DNA of 43,657 nucleotides from Bipolaris cookei (taxonomy: Eukaryota; Ascomycota; Dothideomycetes; Pleosporales; Pleosporaceae): contig NRSV01000100.1 of assembly GCA_002286855.1 (NCBI GenBank), forward strand, positions 34,436-78,092. Reading direction: 5' to 3'. The notes under the pieces were generated by a model. It saw nothing but the letters and a program-made list of their open reading frames with translations, had not been told where the DNA came from and searched no databases. This document shows, one piece after another, positions 42,401-43,657 of this stretch (its first letter is position 1; the number at the start of each line of letters is the position of its first letter). The translations under genes and the position numbers were made by a program.

Positions 42401-42826
42401 AGCCATAACAGTCTGGTTACCTCAGTGGCCTTCTCGCACGACTCGACGCGGCTGGCTTCGGCGTCCGAAGACAGGACTGTCAAGATATGGGATGCGAGCA
42501 GCGGCGCGTGTCTGCAGACGCTTGACGTTGGCAAGACTCTTTTCAACTTGTCATTCGATGCCACTAGCTCGAGTCTTCTTACAGAAATTGGATCTATCGA
42601 TGTTAGTGCATCTACCGGTTCTCATACAGAGAATGTCGTGGTACTTCATTGTCCCCAGTACCTAGATGCGGGCGTCAGCTCAGACGGTACATGGATCACC
42701 TATACCGACCAGAACCTGCTCTGGATACCTCCCGAGTATCGACCGTCATGCTCAGCTGTGTGCGGGACTTCAATTGGGATAGGTGTTGGATCAGGACTAG
42801 TATGGGTTTGTAGTATCGACCTCTGA
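39483..42826 (+). pseudogene. HET-NACHT-WD40 NOD-like receptor (HNWD type), broken
   Basis: Fungal NLR of the HET-D/HET-E/HET-R class. In intact members the N-terminal HET domain triggers regulated cell death, NACHT oligomerises with nucleotide, and WD40 repeats sense non-self. The start at 39483 reads MRLLKYGENENLSIAEFDED, then PPYAILSH. The HET domain includes YFWVDTCCINKANKAEL, WFTRGWTLQELLAPSSVEFF and KVKEDAAYSLSGIFNV. NACHT has Walker A GDPGKGKT at 40515-40538 and Walker B LIVDALDE at about 40829-40852. The FPPGLDALYERMM helical region follows, and three WD40 units lie at 42131-42508. Lesions are TGA at 39576 (inside the HET motif SHTWG, here SHR-stop-G), a frameshift near 41145 (TF..VALACQYL), and TAG at 41915, probably from a Gln codon. 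After the repeats a non-WD40 tail ends at 42826. The HET domain carries an unusual hydrophobic insert at about 39885-39985. Confidence 0.9.
42131..42508 (+). repeat. Three tandem 126-bp WD40 units
   Basis: Units start at 42131, 42257 and 42383, exactly 126 bp (42 codons) apart, each opening with CLQTLE. A fourth start at 42509 is only partial. The units are nearly identical in DNA. They differ mainly after the GH/SH pair (SDSV, SSWL, NSLV), at the residue before the Asp of the SxD motif (G, Y, E) and at the end (NTSSGV, DVSSDA, DASSGA). Confidence 0.95.
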
Positions 42827-43657
42827 ATATTCGGCTGTATGTTAGTACATACTAATAGTTCGTTTGCTTCGTGGCCTTATATTCTCTTTTTTTATAACTC
42901 CTAGTGAATTAAGGGGGACAGGGATGCTCATGCATATGTACACATTGGTCTTGCTACATCGAAATTTCAAGAAATTACAACGAAGCCTGATAGTCGGTCT
43001 TGTAACACTGACATAGTAGTCACGTGCTAGCGCTGGTAGCGTCTACGTCTTTTTTTAAGTATAGCAAGTAAGAAAGGGCGCTAAGCTCCGCATGTTACCG
43101 GCGCGTGCGATACAGTAAGCTGAAGCTCAATCGGTGAGTTCTCCGATAATATCTTAGTCACGTGGGCGAGCGCACTACTTAATTCGCGCAGCTGCCCATT
43201 GACTAAGTAAGTTACAAGAAACGAGAGGTACGTGCACAGTGATCTTAGCGAAAATGAAGGATCGCTTTGATCGGTCGGAGGAGAGAAGAAGTACTGACAG
43301 GGGTAAGACTCCGCGTAGACAGCGCACTACTTGTAGCTCTGCAGTGAATTGGAAATTTTTATCAATCTTATTAGATTCCTAGTCTTAAGTTAGGGTGCTG
43401 TACGAGTTGCGACGTTAGTAAGTGCTGCGTAGCGGTCTTATAGTAGGCAAGGCTTATTTTCGCCATAAAACAGTCTCTTCGCGCGTTAGACGGGAAGGCG
43501 TCTATATGAGCGTGATTTTGTATTGCTAGAATCGAAGAAGTTCTGAAGTAGTTTCAGTATATTGTAGGTGGTCAGTGCTGCAACACCATCTCGGAACGCA
43601 ACACCGACTGTATATATGGGCACCCACACAAATGAAGCTGTACAGCCCCATACAAAA
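42827..43657. other. 3' flank of the NLR pseudogene, no supported gene
   Basis: No open frame of useful length on either strand. The motif AGTCACGTG occurs twice (about 43017 and 43157), without further support for function. Confidence 0.5.

Noticed and set aside
43010..43170. Two AGTCACGTG motifs as a regulatory pair
   Set aside because: Too short and no adjacent gene to regulate.

Overview
The window is nuclear DNA of a filamentous ascomycete (Pezizomycotina). The gene set suggests Dothideomycetes, probably Pleosporales, but this is an inference from gene content and not a database match. The evidence is short spliceosomal introns (mostly 47-67 bp) with CTRAY-type branch points, fungus-specific families (RFX/Sak1-type regulator, rhodopsin-domain 7-TM protein, MARVEL protein, BBE oxidase, HET-NACHT-WD40 receptor), and transposon copies with stop codons of the CpA to TpA kind expected from repeat-induced point mutation (RIP).

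Layout. 1-7140 is a transposon-rich left flank: two inverted copies of one Fot1/pogo-like DDE element (1-771, minus, truncated by the window edge; 4984-6797, plus, with TIRs and TA duplications), a remnant of a second pogo family (6800-7142), and one three-exon possible regulator (2713-3913). 7697-26814 is a gene-dense block with exon structures that close in frame: YOP1, an RFX-type transcription factor, a secreted GH5 exo-beta-1,3-glucanase, a copper amine oxidase, a FLX1-type mitochondrial carrier, a Sec72-like TPR protein, a MARVEL-domain membrane protein and a glutathionyl-hydroquinone-reductase-type GST. 27143-28990 is a complete but inactivated element of the second pogo family. 29985-34683 holds an eight-exon rhodopsin-domain protein (with a GC-AG intron), a secreted BBE-type flavin oxidase and a tRNA-Ala(AGC). 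35481-43657 is accessory: an unrecognised glycine-zipper and coiled-coil protein, a broken transposase of a third type, and a broken HET-NACHT-WD40 NLR.

The core genes are independent housekeeping or secreted-enzyme genes and form no pathway or cluster. The most interesting part is the right end. The NLR keeps recognisable HET, NACHT and WD40 parts, and its three near-identical 126-bp WD40 units differ mainly at positions expected to face the ligand, but it carries two stops and a frameshift. About 3 kb away lies an intact gene for a protein with a Gly-rich membrane-type segment and a perfect four-heptad coiled coil. A link between the two is only a hypothesis.

Limits: splice sites were placed by eye using phase and family continuity, and no search was run. 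Several 5' ends could have upstream exons. Long stretches between genes show nothing I can support and are listed as such.
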